A model generated the notes under the pieces. The model did not search any database, was not told the DNA's origin, and saw only the letters and a list, made by a program, of their open reading frames with translations. From contig JACATO010000132.1 of the NCBI GenBank assembly GCA_018389105.1, forward strand, positions 1,686,501-1,750,500: a DNA stretch of 64,000 nucleotides. Direction: 5' to 3'. This stretch comes from Nautilus pompilius (taxonomy: Eukaryota; Mollusca; Cephalopoda; Nautilida; Nautilidae). This document shows positions 52,746 through 64,000 of this stretch, piece by piece. The translations under genes and the position numbers were made by a program. Numbering within the stretch: the first letter of the stretch is position 1; every line of letters begins with the position of its first letter.

Positions 52746-55160
52746 AAGGTACTCGTTCCATCTTTTTTCAGGCATGAAATTGTAAAAAGTAACCTACTTT
52801 TAAGAAAATTACTCAATATATTTTGATCCTAAAGCAAGAGTGAAGAGGCTTCAGTGACTGACACCAGCATAAACCAACTCTGAAGAGGAGCTAGAAGAGC
52901 AGATAGACAAACCATTATCAGAATGACAACTTCATGAAATGATGAAACATATATTAGAGATCGCAAGAACAAAGTAAAAACATATTTGTTTCTGGTGTTT
53001 CAGTAGCAAACACACAAAATACTATGCTATATTTAAAAAAAAGAAAGAGAGTCTGAAAACCTTCTCTTAACTGGTAAGAAAGTAGTAATATCATAATAAC
53101 AACTCTTCTGCGAAAGTCTGCAACAAACAAAAAAACTTAATTTGAAACTAGGGAATCAAGAACAATTGGGTTTAAAATCAGATAGTGAAACAGGCACCAT
53201 CCAAAAAAACACACATGCTTACCACAAATTATAGTCAACCAAAAGAATCATAATGATAAATCCTGATGATAGTGACTTAAAAAATATATCTAAATGCACA
53301 TCTACAAATTACTCCCAGATAAAATATGAATTCTCTTGAATAAATTCTCACATTAATAAATAATAAATTTATGTGGTACAATTTCTTTCACTCACAACAA
53401 CTAAACAAACAGGTAAAAACTTTTTTTTTTTTCCTGGCAGATGGAGACCAATTTTTATCATAGCATGTAAACAACATTAGCTCCAAAAAACAGCATTACT
53501 TAGATTTTTAAAGATGTACCTTTGAAACAAAAGCTTTACACTTTGGCTATGTCACAAAGAATGACCAGCAATCACAGATCTAAATTTTTAATTAACTGCA
53601 TCAAGAAAAGTGCCTTCTTTATTTATATTTATAACAAATCTTAGGAGCAACTCTTTCCCAGGCCACAGATGACCTAGCAGCCCTTGGTGCTAAATCTATT
53701 ACCCCTGTCTTTGTTTATTCACCATTAAAACCTTGGTGGAAAGTATGAAATCCTTAAAAGAGTTAAGCCACATGAAAGCCAACTTCTTTATCTATGATGT
53801 CATGTCACTGGCATTTTGATTTCAAGTCACTCAGTACCACACCCTGGTTTAATGACTTATTTGTATTCTCTGTAGCTATGCACTTCTTTTCACCCAACCA
53901 CAAACTTGTAGATCCCACCATTATTTGAGCTGTCCATCTTCTACTGGACCCAAAATAATATTCAATAGCTGTATTTGAAAAAGATCTGTTATTCTTCTAG
54001 CTAACATTTATTTCATTTTCCTCAGGCCTTGTTGATAGCAAAGTATGCTTAATTCCACTGGGGACAAAAGATCCATGGAGTCTTGTATTCTAGTCACACC
54101 TACATTTGTCCCATGCAAATGGTGTCACCCTGTACCATGAACAATAAAACATTCACCTCCTTGGGTCCCTGTGACCAGGCAGAGTCATCTTTCACTTCAT
54201 TACTTGCCACTACCATACATTTTAAACAAAGAGCAAACAAACAGAGGATTGTCTGTTTACCAAGCCCTGTAAATCATTAAGATTCCACCTATCTAACACT
54301 TGATCAAATAAATACCTTTACTTTACCTGGATAGTAAATCTGAATGATTAATTAACAGTAATAGATTCCAGAAAACTAGGTGTTCACTAAGATTAAAGGA
54401 GAATTTATTTCAATTGTTACCAATGAAAAAACAAGCAGCATATTTTTACTACCTGGTTCAGGTGGGACACAGCTGGCTGGCTGTCATTGGACCATTGTTT
54501 TGTTGTCAACCTAACAAAAAGAGATTGCCATGTTTACTAATTCACCTACTTGAAATATTACCAGTATAATTTACAGCTTGACTTTTGCTCTGCTTTTGTC
54601 TGCTCTATTTCTCCTTGTTTTCAACCAAACAAACAAAACAAGTTCCATATTAAACTTGCTGACAGTAATCACTGGTTATTATTACGCAAATAAAGCAATT
54701 GTTTCATCTTACAAATTTTGCTGTATAATTCAGTACATAAAACAGCAGCAATCAGTGTTTGCGACTAGTAACACCTAAGAAATTCTCAACAAAACTGCAG
54801 TGATGTTACGTTAGGTTTTGAACAGTATTGATATTTGCACAGCTACATACATCAAAGGTTAATGTACATCAAAGTATACCCTAACCTTATTAAATATTAG
54901 CAGTAAGTGCCACCCTTTATAATAAATAACACAAGTTGAGAAAGCACAATCTCTAACAAAAGTCTCTCAAGTAGAGCTTACCTGTCTTTAATTATACAGA
55001 CCTTTTATTTCTTATCCTTAGTGGACTAATTATGACATACTGTACTGTGCATAAAGTTAAGAATATTGGAGTTTCTCATTACAAATATTTTTTAAAAAAT
55101 ATAACAATTATGCAAATGATGTCATACATGAATATTCTATAACATATTCAAAAGCAAATC
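52746..55160. other. Noncoding DNA of mixed composition
   Basis: The stretch 53640-54290 is somewhat richer in G+C and has a 65-codon frame without recognisable features. No repeat structure or gene could be supported. Confidence 0.45.
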
Positions 55161-55164
55161 AAGT

Positions 55165-55455
55165 CCAACTAGCAGATTCTCGCGTGTGTAGCTAATGCTA
55201 CTGCCCGCAAGGGTGGGAGCAAGGGATCCTTTTTGCCCTGGGCCTTCAATCCTCTGGCTGGAAAGGTCAGGTGCCTCCACACCGATTTTTGGACTTGAGG
55301 CACTGAGGCCTTTTCAGCTAGGGAAGCAATCACTCTAACGGAGTTTTGCTCCAACATAGTGGCTTTCGTTCCCCCCCCCCAACTATCGAGGGGTTTTGGC
55401 CACAACTCGGAGCTTGCTTCCCTTCCCTTCGGAGATAGATAAAGACACGCACACA
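55165..55455. other. CpG-containing GC-rich island, unclassified
   Basis: About 290 bp at roughly 50% GC with many CpG dinucleotides, in DNA that is otherwise about 30% GC. A 10-base C run lies near 55371-55380. The minus strand is open for 95 codons (55169-55456), but the translation is unrecognised and Pro/Ala/Ser-rich, as GC-rich noncoding DNA tends to give. It could be an unmethylated promoter-like island, an untranslated first exon, or an inserted repeat with a different base composition. Confidence 0.4.
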
Positions 55456-58400
55456 AAGAAAAGAAAAAAAAAATTAACTAAGTGCTCTCCCATATCAGAC
55501 AGGAAAGGTTTGGAGCACCTACTTGTGTGCCAACAGAATAAGGTCTAAAATAAATCAGAGACTTCACAAACTATTTTGCATAGAATTTTTACTCTGCCAA
55601 ATAAATGTTGTTTCAAAACCAATGGGTTTGACCATGCAAAGATGGGGGCTACATATGAATCAGCTGCTGGAAATATGGATGTCCGTCTGATCAGTGGCTT
55701 ATGGTAAAAATATCAAACAAACAAAAGAAACCCAGAGCAATGGATTGCTACAACGATAGGTTTATTTTTCCATCAACAAGTCAGCAGGTTTCCTGGTGGC
55801 TACCTGATACACAAGAATTGGTACTTTGAAGCAAAAATGTAAAACAACTTTACCAATGAAGCCAGCTTGGCCACCTGCTGAGGTCCACGTGAGTGAGTAC
55901 AAGTCTCTAGAAACAAATTCGCAGAGTGACTGCATGGAAAATCCTTCCAGAAATATCAGGTTTTTAAAAAAGAGAGACTTAAATTTAAATTGCTAACAGA
56001 ACTTAATCTGCTACAAACTTAAGTATCATATGAATGCTAACAAAGAAAGTTCCACATAACTTGGCTTTTAAATAGGAAATCATGTCAAAAGGATTTTTCT
56101 GATAGCTTACTGTCTGTAAACTCGTGCTCATTTTCTGCATTTAAAATCTTTGTTTTCAGTCAAATATTTTAATAGAAAGTAAATACAAATGAATATAACT
56201 AGGAAAATTTCAGGCCATAACCAAAGTTATTCTAAAAATGAAAATTTTGGTGTTTAGAGTACATTGTTTATCAAAATTACTAGATGACCAAAACACCGAC
56301 TAGCACCATGTGTTGTCAACTCGTAGGTCTAAAATCTAATATATGATATTAAAAAAAGCACACAGATAGCACATGGCCCCATCAGTGTATGCAATTTGTT
56401 CTGTGCAGGATTCATTCTAACCCTCCTCGTGCACTTGTATCGAAGTACCCCATGATGCAAAACATACATTACATATACAACACAAAATCCCATTTTTAAG
56501 GCATTTTACCTTAAAAAAAATACCAAAAAAAAAATGCATAATTTATGTTTGCTCAATCACTGATTATTCGTTCACTGCCACCTAATTTATTTCAATGCCA
56601 CTCACATACAAAAATAATCTTAATTTAAAAAAAAAAAACGAGCAAAAAGGTAAAATTTGTTTTTGGCATAAGGAACACAAACAGGGATACAATAACAAGC
56701 AAGATATTCTACTTCATTTATCTTTTAGGATCATACGCAGTACATCTTTAAGGTAAGCATAAGTTACCTACTTTATTAACAGATTTATCAAGTAAATATA
56801 CACACAGTTTACCACAAAATACTTTGCCCATACTATATCTTTCTGATTTACAAATTAAATGACTTTATAAATAGCTTTCCCAAAGATGCTCCCACATAAG
56901 AGAAACATTTTAAAAAAATAATTTTTTTTTAGGGTTTCTTGTGAGAGATTTTCTATTTTTGAATAAAATAAGATGTAGAATCAGTTATCTTAATAGATTA
57001 ACAATACTGAAAATTTAAAGATAAAGCTGGGATCTACATAACCCTTTCAAAAATTCAAGCCTAAAATAGCACTTTTTTGAAGGCCTCTTTCAAAATTCCC
57101 CTTATAATTTTTTTTTTGTAAAATAAATGGCACCTGTTGATATGAGTTAACCTATACCACCATTTCTATGTGAGCCTCAGATATATAACTGAGGAGAAAA
57201 TTAAATCAGGTCTTTCATTTAAAAAAAAAAAAATCTCTCTCTCTCTCACTGGAAAATGAAATTGTTATAACAACTTACATGTCATAACAGTAACACCAGC
57301 TTTTTTCCTTTATCACATTAAAAATTCCGCAGAAACAGCAGAATCAAGGTAATTTTCTAATATGGTTTATCAACGTAAACTTGTAGTTAAAAACATTGAT
57401 TCGGGTGAAGATATGAACTATTATTCGACTAATGCAATAACCTAAATCTTCTTGGAGGCATTTAATAAAATAAATTATGATAATTATTCTAAAATTTGCA
57501 TATCCACTAAATGAACATTTTAATATGTTGCTAAATTTATCATAAAACAGGATAAATACAACTGACTAAAAGCATCAGAGAGAGAGAGAGAGAGAGAGAG
57601 CGTGTGCATGCGCTCAGTGCTAAAGTAAAAAAAGAAGATTAAAAGTGCTTTCTCTGATGCATATTAGCAAATCTCTATCCTGTTGATAGAAAATAATAAC
57701 CTTACAGAGCAAAAAATATAAATTAAACCTGTTGAAATCTAAATTCCAAATGTGAGGTTAATAACATTTCTATTAACATTTATATGTATGAAGATGACAA
57801 AAAGAGTTTTTTTTTCCAAACAGGAAAAACTATTCTACAGTCAGTTTATACAATTATGTAAATGAGGGTGACTGTCATTACACACTAATTAAAATGTATC
57901 AAGATTACTCAGATCACAATTAGGAACTTACACAACCAAATCATTTCTATGCAAAATTTGTCCGATAAATTATAATGAAAATAAATTAAAACTCATCAAT
58001 TACCATGTGGAAAAAATTACCTATTTTTCCCAAGTTTCAATCCAACTAAATCTAATAACCTTCTAAATGTAATAATCACTAAGCTAATTTTAAAGTTCAA
58101 TTCTAATAATAGACCACAAAAGAAAGACTACAAAATATTATGAAAACATATTTCCACTTTATTTTTCTATTATAATGCATTAGAACAAAATCATCTAAAT
58201 TCTAAACATTTCAGAACATAACTACCAAGAATTTTTATACAATTAATTTAAGTTCATATTTATATTAATTTCCTAATAAACAGGTGATTTTTACTCCACA
58301 AAATGAGCATAGTTTTTCTAAATTGACAACAAAAGTTCCAGATCAATGTTACCTTAAATGAAAATTAGAAAACAACTAATAATGAAAGTAATTTAAATTT

Positions 58401-58790
58401 TAAATATCGAAATCATATACCAATTATATTTTATAATATATCTTACCATGGTGCTCGATTCTTTATTAAAGATGTTGCTAAAGGATAATCAATTTCTATC
58501 ATACCACAAACAGCTGGAAAAAGCATCTTTTTTTTTCCCATTAAAAAAGTTTATATAAACCTCAACTGTTAAAAATTAAAAAATTAGATTCATTTAAATC
58601 TATGGTACTAGTCTAGATAAATTAGTTGTTAATCTAAAACTTGAGCAATTCATACAAACAGACTTAATGTTAGAAGAAAAAGTCTCTTTCCTTATTTATA
58701 TATGGATAACTTTAACAAGTATTATATTAAAATCGGTAAATTAATTAAAAACATTTTTATAATGATCCAGATAGAAAATGTATCGCAAAT
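55456..58790. other. AT-rich noncoding DNA
   Basis: Homopolymers near 56625 and 57224, CT repeat near 57233-57249 and (GA)12 at 57577-57600. The N-terminal part of the polymerase relic that follows would be expected in the last 1-1.5 kb, but I could not recognise it. Confidence 0.45.
57577..57600. repeat. (GA)12 microsatellite
   Basis: Uninterrupted GA followed by CGTGTGCATGCGC, an alternating purine-pyrimidine stretch. Confidence 0.95.
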
Positions 58791-58794
58791 GCAG

Positions 58795-60240
58795 ATTTTA
58801 ATTACTTTAAAGTAGTAAATCTGATGTTTTACTCTTAGCATGTGTTTGATAATTTTTGAATTTGACACAGTGTACAAATTTGACATCTGTCAATTTTTCA
58901 CCACACCATCTCCAGCATGAAACACACTATAATTATTAACGGATTATGATTTATTACTTATGATAAAGCAAGGTATAAGAGGTATCTACACAGCCATTGA
59001 ATTTCTAATAATCCTCATGTTAATACTTTTAATATTGATTTCTAAAAAGCATATTATTTAAAAACAGATGCTGTATTAAAATTGCATGATAAAGAATGTA
59101 AAATATTAAATTTAAATTATGATCCAAATAAAGATAAATCAGATATTATTTATTTAGTTGCTAATATCTACAACAGGGTCAAAGCATTAATCTCTACCAA
59201 CAATTAACTAACTTAAGAATATCTTAAGAATAACAAGATGATGATACTAGCTGGTACACCAGAATTACATATCCATCAAAGATTATCTTCTTGTTTTAGA
59301 AAGCACACCTGAAGTAGACTGGTTATCTCCCTATCAAAAATGAAATAAAAATAATTTAGAAGCCAGACCTAACATTTAAAAACTATTATATGATAAAAAG
59401 AATTGCTTGTGCATCATATAAATCTTCAACTTTATAAATCCACATCTATAAAAAATATCAAAACCTAACCAGCCACCTCGGCTGAAACTTAATTTTGAGC
59501 CAAACACTAACATGAGAACTAAACCTACAAATAATTTTAAAAAAAAACTTTTATAAGTTAACGAATAATTCTGTTTATAAAAATACTATGGAAATTCTAT
59601 TGAAACAAACAATTGTAAAAGTTTGCACAACTTAGAAAACCGTATGTTCATAAAATCAACAATGTCAAGGGGGGATCCGTGTCTACAGATCACGGAAAAT
59701 AAAAACACTACCACCGATATATGCACAAAAAGTTTAACACACTCAGACTAAGACATTTATCCTGGCTGAAATTATTACGAGTTGATAGCTGAATTACAGT
59801 TCAGGAGCGAGATAACTGGGTGAAGCAGTTCCAGATCGTACTGCACTTTGCTCTAAGTGACGATCTAGAAAATGTCGCCCTTCGCTTTGACATTCAATTT
59901 TCAACATTTGCTTCTCACGAAATAAGTCTGCCAGAATAAATGTGACAAAGATTGGTTTGGCGTAATTGAAAGACCCACAGCACATCCCCCCAACCACTGC
60001 CCAATGACATCTCACCATATGATCACATGTTCGCTGTTATTGGATCTGACCCTGGATAATAGAGATACTATTAATAAAAAAAAACAAACAAACCAGGAAA
60101 CAGTTATCTACTATATATTTTTAATATTATGAAATCAAGATAATTTAACTCTATTTTCAGATACCAATACTTATGAAGGTAAGAAAATGACAGATCTCCA
60201 TGATACATCTCGCTTATTCCCAAAACCAACCAGCACAACA
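58795..60240 (+). pseudogene. Protein-primed family B DNA polymerase of a Polinton, fossil
   Basis: This enzyme would copy the element's linear DNA from a protein primer. Short uninterrupted blocks occur in the correct family order in shifting frames: DVLLLACV (58823-58846, end of the exonuclease region), YDLLLMIKQGIRG (58945-58983), NYDPNKDKSDIIYLVAN (59115-59165, motif A), TPELHIHQ (59256-59279), KELLVHHINLQLY (from about 59397), NTNMRTKP (59503-59526), YKLTNNSVYKNTMEI (59552-59596, motif B) and NQDNLTLFSDTNTYE (60133-60177, motif C), followed by DLHDTSRLF. The catalytic Asp of motif A is Val (YLVAN). Motif C reads DTNT rather than the expected DTDS, so the second metal-binding Asp is also lost. 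Multiple stops and frameshifts confirm it is dead. A GC-richer block of about 400 bp separates motifs B and C. The N-terminal domain and the true start were not located. Family assignment rests on recognised motif order, not on a search. Confidence 0.78.
59645..60058. other. GC-richer island inserted in the polymerase relic
   Basis: Motifs B and C of the polymerase are normally about 60-110 codons apart; here they are about 540 bp apart. The extra sequence has much higher GC and CpG content than the relic. It contains a 74-codon minus-strand frame (59794-60018) with no recognised family, and ATTGG/CCAAT elements near 60000 and 60036. No target duplication or inverted repeat was identified, so its nature (repeat insertion or promoter-like sequence) is unresolved. 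Confidence 0.45.
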
Positions 60241-62287
60241 CCATAGATGTTTTAAAATGAAAATCAGATGCAGAAAAAACTATTTACTTATTTAACAGAC
60301 TTTTAAAATGTGTGCAATGTAAGTAAAATCTAAAGAAAAAAACTGTGTATAGATATTTAAAAGAAATTTAAGTTGCTTTATCTCCTTTTGATGATTAGTT
60401 TTATCTACTAGATGATAAAATATTTAGTGGGAAGTGTTTGTTTTTTTTATAACAACATATTTTCACATAACTTTCATTTTTCCAGTTTCTAGATGTATGC
60501 TTTTTTGCATTTATTATCTAAAATATGTATCCAATTACTATCATTATTCTCCTGTAAACTATTCCCATACATTCTTTTTTAAAAATGTTTTATCAAGTGT
60601 CTTAACCAGGACTGTTTCACTTTTGTTATATGTATGATAAAGTTCTTCTATTCCTAAGAGCTTTTATTTTTCAAAATATTTTTTAAGATCCGTTACTTTG
60701 ATTTTCTACTAAAATATTTAAATGCTTATTTTAATGATTTTTAGTTATCTTTTAAAGAAATACACAATGCATATTTAGGAATTACATCTATGACATCTAA
60801 CGTATATTTTTATAACCTTTATGCCATTTAGAAACAAGTTTCCTAACTGTTCATCTAGGAAACTAATATTCTCTAGAAGATGGATGTCTACACATTTTTA
60901 TTGGAAACATTAACGTGAGCCTCTACAGCTATTTTTCCTTTCATAGCAATTTTAACTCTCAACCTCTATCAATTTTTTTCTCTTAAACTAAAATTTAGAA
61001 TATTATCAAGATCATAAATGAAATCAATAGTCTGTTTTGTCTAGTTGTAAAATTAGAATATTTTTATCTTAAATCATGCATAGAAGATCAATATTATTGA
61101 TGTTCTGCTTTTGGTAAAATGGAATCTAATTTGAAATCTGATCACATAGTGATTAAACTTTAACAAATGTTTTTCAACAGGGTATTTAACTAAACAAATT
61201 TAAGTGCATACTATATGTTAACTCCAAAAAAATAAAACATTTTTTCCACAAATGTCAAACATATATATTAACATTTAGTCCAGTACTGTTTACCTGGTTT
61301 TCATCTTTTAAATTTAGTAAAGTTTCGTATTTTAATCATTCAGTTTTAGTCAACATTGTTTATTACCTAGAATTGTGTGGAGAAAATGGATGTAAAAAAA
61401 CTACTCTACTTGTATGCACATCGTTAAATCTAGAGTTTTAGACTATTCCAGATTATGTTTCTAGGAAATCTTTATATCAACCCAAATATTAAATAATAAA
61501 ATATGGATTTTATAATAAGCTTATAAAAAACAAAAACAAAGTGGAAAAAAAATTTATGGATATAATCTCATTTAAGAGAGATTAAAGAAAAAATTTCTTA
61601 ATGAAAAAATAGGTGAAGCAAAATTTTAATACCAAATCAACTAATTTATCTCAGCTGATTAAACACAGACAGACAAATGCCAGTCACTTCTCAAAATCTA
61701 GAGGTAAGACTTTTAACACCAATAGAAAAAGAACCCTTGGTAGATTCACCTGTTCTATCATCATAAACATCAGTTTCTCCATCTTTAAAAGTTGGCGGCA
61801 GTCCTAAAATAAAAGATGCACTGCTGCAGATTATCTAACTTCTAAGGATGATCAGTTTTCATTTGATTTATAACACTGACAATAAAATAACTGACTTAAC
61901 AAGATCCCAGTAAGCATAGTTTTATGGTAACTATAAAAATTTTCACTACTCTTGGCTCATGGAAAATTTCAACTAAAACAAAATCGGAAAAAATATTTTC
62001 TCTGAAGATATTCATAATTATGTTACGATTTTAATATATTCATCACAGCAATGATGCTTCACAGAATAAATAAAATTCAAGTAGAAATTATAAATCAGCC
62101 AAATATAATGAAAAAATGTGAAAACAGATTTTTCTTAGCCACTAAATTTAGATTCTACAAAACAGTAGCAAGTACCTTAATTAATCATGAGACATTATCC
62201 TTTTTCAAATGTCCATAATACAAATAATATTGTTAAATATGGTACTGATAATAGAACCACTTAGACAAAAATAACTTTACCCACAGG

Positions 62288-62353
62288 TTTTTATGAAATC
62301 TGAAAAATGAACAGCAAAAGTCAAATGAAAATTAAGAGTCAATGGGATTCAAA
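62288..62353 (+). repeat. Direct repeat, copy A (matches 63271-63335)
   Basis: TTTTATGAAATCTG through GGGATTCAAA matches the segment at 63271-63335 with about 80% identity over 65 bp, including an identical CAAATGAAAATTAA core. The two are 983 bp apart, same orientation. Copy B lies inside the F54H12.2-like relic. Confidence 0.8.
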
Positions 62354-63056
62354 CAACAAAGAGTATTTAAGTTAAACATTAGTTTTGGCTATAAAGTTGA
62401 TTTTTCTGTAGGAATAGTTTAAGAACTTTATTAGGGTTTAATTGTAAGATTTTATTTCTGGTTATAACGTCATAATCAATTAATTTTATCCTTGTACATT
62501 ATCATTTAATAAAAGGAACACATGTTAAAGGACAGTTTTCTCAAATGCTAAATTCACTTTTTTAAAAATGTTTTCACCTGGATATAGAATACTTAAATAT
62601 AACAAAAGGTTCAGTTTAACTTTCAGATATCCAAAATCGTGTTCTGAGCAACCGGATTTGGATTACAAATCAAAATTAAAAAACAAACAACTGAATTGAG
62701 AAATGGAGTTAAACTCAACAGAAAAAAGTCAAGAGAAAATTTATTGCTTTATTTTTTTTGCTTTTAACAGAACGGTTAGATATTTTAAATTAAAAAAATA
62801 AACAAACAAAACCTATCAGCGATAATGCTGAAGGTATTTCTAAAACAGTTACTGCTGGTAAATAACTTACGCTGCTTTTAAAAACCAACTAAACCAAAAA
62901 AAAATTTACAAAAAGATTTTAAAAAATAAAAAAGTTGGCAGTGAATTCCAGAAAATTTATTATGTTAAATAGAATACATTGGTAAAACAATTAATAAATA
63001 TAACTTTCATAAGTTTAAACCTGTCAAAAGGACAAATTTAAATAATCTTCATTCGG

Positions 63057-64000
63057 AAATTAATACTTAAAGTGATATTATTGATGCAAAAAGCCAGGTT
63101 TTTGTTTGAAGGAAAACATCTAAAACATGATAATACACTTTATGCTGATGCTGATAACATTAACCATACAAATAATGGAATTCTTCATTTGTTCAACCAG
63201 ATTCAATATATTCTTGTTGGTAAAGAAATCAAAACTATTGTTTGTTATGACTGACAACTTATTGAAATGATTTTATGAACTCTGACAAACGAACAACAAA
63301 ACTCAAATGAAAATTAACAGCCACTGGGATTCAAATACTCTGTAACTGAATCAAGGTTAGTACAAAGACACAGATTAAGTAGCTGCAGACACTAATACAG
63401 GATTTAAAGATTTAAAGCTGGACATGAATAAATATTACACATAATCCTAGCTTTTATATTCCTCTAACTCTTATATTTTGCTTCTATTAAAATTACAGAG
63501 AAATAGTTTATGGAATGAAAAAGACTGTTTTGTCAAGAAAGAGATAATGATGCAGTTTTCAGAATAAATGGAGATGATGTTGCAAAAGTTTAATTTGATG
63601 AAAGTAGCACTAAAGACCAAGCTTTTGAAAAATAACTCAACTTTATTAAGATGTCTGAAAGTAAAGTTAGTCATGATATTGGTAATTAATAGACAATATT
63701 ATTTGATAGCAGTTCTGCAAAAATAGCTTTGATTGGGGTTGATTATTAGAGCAGCAGCAAAGTATAAAAACTTGAATAATGTTTTGAGATTCAAAACAAA
63801 TGATGATGATAATATAAAGAAAAATCTTTTCCTAGTTGATTATATGACAAATGGATATCCTGCCCTTGACTTAAATTTGGATTTCAGAAAGGTTAAAAAA
63901 AAAAATCAAATAAATGACGCAAGTCAGATTATCCTGTAAATAATCAAGCTTATGCCATAGTTTTATCTGTCAGAATTTTAAATTTACAATCAGATTGGTA
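63057..64000 (+). pseudogene. Polinton 'F54H12.2-like' protein (probable structural protein), fossil and partial
   Basis: I recognise the wording of a protein annotated as 'F54H12.2-like' in many invertebrate genomes, carried by Polinton/adintovirus-type elements and believed to be a virion structural protein; the role is recall. An uninterrupted stretch at 63072-63254 includes NNGILHLFNQIQYILVGKEI. After stops and shifts, YGMKKTVLSRK follows at 63509-63541. A one-base frameshift then leads to DNDAVFRINGDDV (63543-63581), a stop at 63591, and DESSTKDQAFEK. The C-terminal part, with YPALDLNLDF, is in a third frame in the open stretch 63733-63939. At least four inactivating changes are visible. 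The usual middle segments are partly missing, and the gene continues past the window end. Confidence 0.72.
63271..63335 (+). repeat. Direct repeat, copy B
   Basis: Partner of 62288-62353. It lies just after the first open stretch of the F54H12.2-like relic, in a region where the frame is already broken by stops. Confidence 0.8.

Larger units (their letters stand above)
58790..64000 (+). mobile_element. Decayed Polinton/Maverick (adintovirus-like) element, extends beyond window
   Basis: Two hallmark genes of this class lie in the same orientation: a protein-primed family B DNA polymerase (about 58.82-60.24 kb) and an 'F54H12.2-like' protein (from about 63.06 kb to the window end). Both are riddled with frameshifts and stops, so the copy is old and cannot replicate. 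The 2.8 kb between them (60.24-63.06 kb) shows no recognisable gene, apart from a 66-bp fragment at 62288 that repeats part of the second gene. Integrase, packaging ATPase and protease, and the long terminal inverted repeats expected of a Polinton, were not found in the window. The upstream limit is where the polymerase signal fades, not a mapped end. Confidence 0.72.

Noticed and set aside
1-64000. CRISPR arrays, bacterial promoters, operons, rRNA or functional tRNA genes
   Set aside because: No regularly spaced repeats with spacers, no dense prokaryotic coding and no complete tRNA fold; the sequence is eukaryotic.
1-64000. Intact host protein-coding exons
   Set aside because: AG/GT-flanked short frames are common in DNA this AT-rich; none carried a recognisable protein domain, so none is called.

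Overview
The window is AT-rich eukaryotic DNA (roughly 70% A+T by eye) with long homopolymer tracts, many simple repeats and no intact protein-coding gene. The longest open frame is 266 codons and belongs to a broken, repeat-like gene. The content best fits an intergenic or intronic stretch of an invertebrate genome. An arthropod, possibly a chelicerate, is my best guess, because the relic at 8.0-9.0 kb belongs to an uncharacterised family that I know mainly as many copies in arthropods and cnidarians. That assignment is inference. No rRNA, functional tRNA, CRISPR array or bacterial-type operon was seen.

Layout. 0-8 kb: AT-rich noncoding DNA with one short retroposon insertion flanked by a perfect 15-bp target-site duplication (1276-1404). 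7.86-9.14 kb: tandem 45-49 bp repeats, then a broken copy of the multi-copy family. 9.6 kb and 42.6 kb: two copies of one tRNA-derived SINE-like repeat. 12.10-13.32 kb: a complete but dead mariner element with both terminal inverted repeats. 14.7-15.3 kb: two further tRNA-like retroposon remnants. 21.28-22.67 kb: a dead Tc1-family element whose transposase resembles those of teleosts. 36.4-38.0 kb: a cluster of long microsatellites. 47.1-48.2 kb: a hAT-type end fragment and a possible hAT MITE. The rest to 58.8 kb is noncoding, with a few islands of higher GC or complexity (26.2, 40.1-40.5, 48.8-49.3 and 55.2-55.45 kb) that could be enhancers, conserved elements or unclassified repeats.

The most interesting region is 58.8-64.0 kb. 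It holds a decayed Polinton/Maverick (adintovirus-like) element. A heavily mutated protein-primed family B DNA polymerase can be followed motif by motif from about 58.82 to 60.24 kb. It is interrupted between motifs B and C by a GC-richer island of about 400 bp. A decayed protein of the type annotated 'F54H12.2-like' in invertebrate genomes, which I take to be a structural (capsid-type) Polinton protein, runs from about 63.06 kb off the end of the window. Neither gene has a long enough intact frame for standard gene calling to find it.

No gene network operates here. The window is a record of successive insertions (mariner, Tc1, hAT, SINEs, Polinton) into low-constraint DNA. Any active function would lie in unrecognised regulatory elements.
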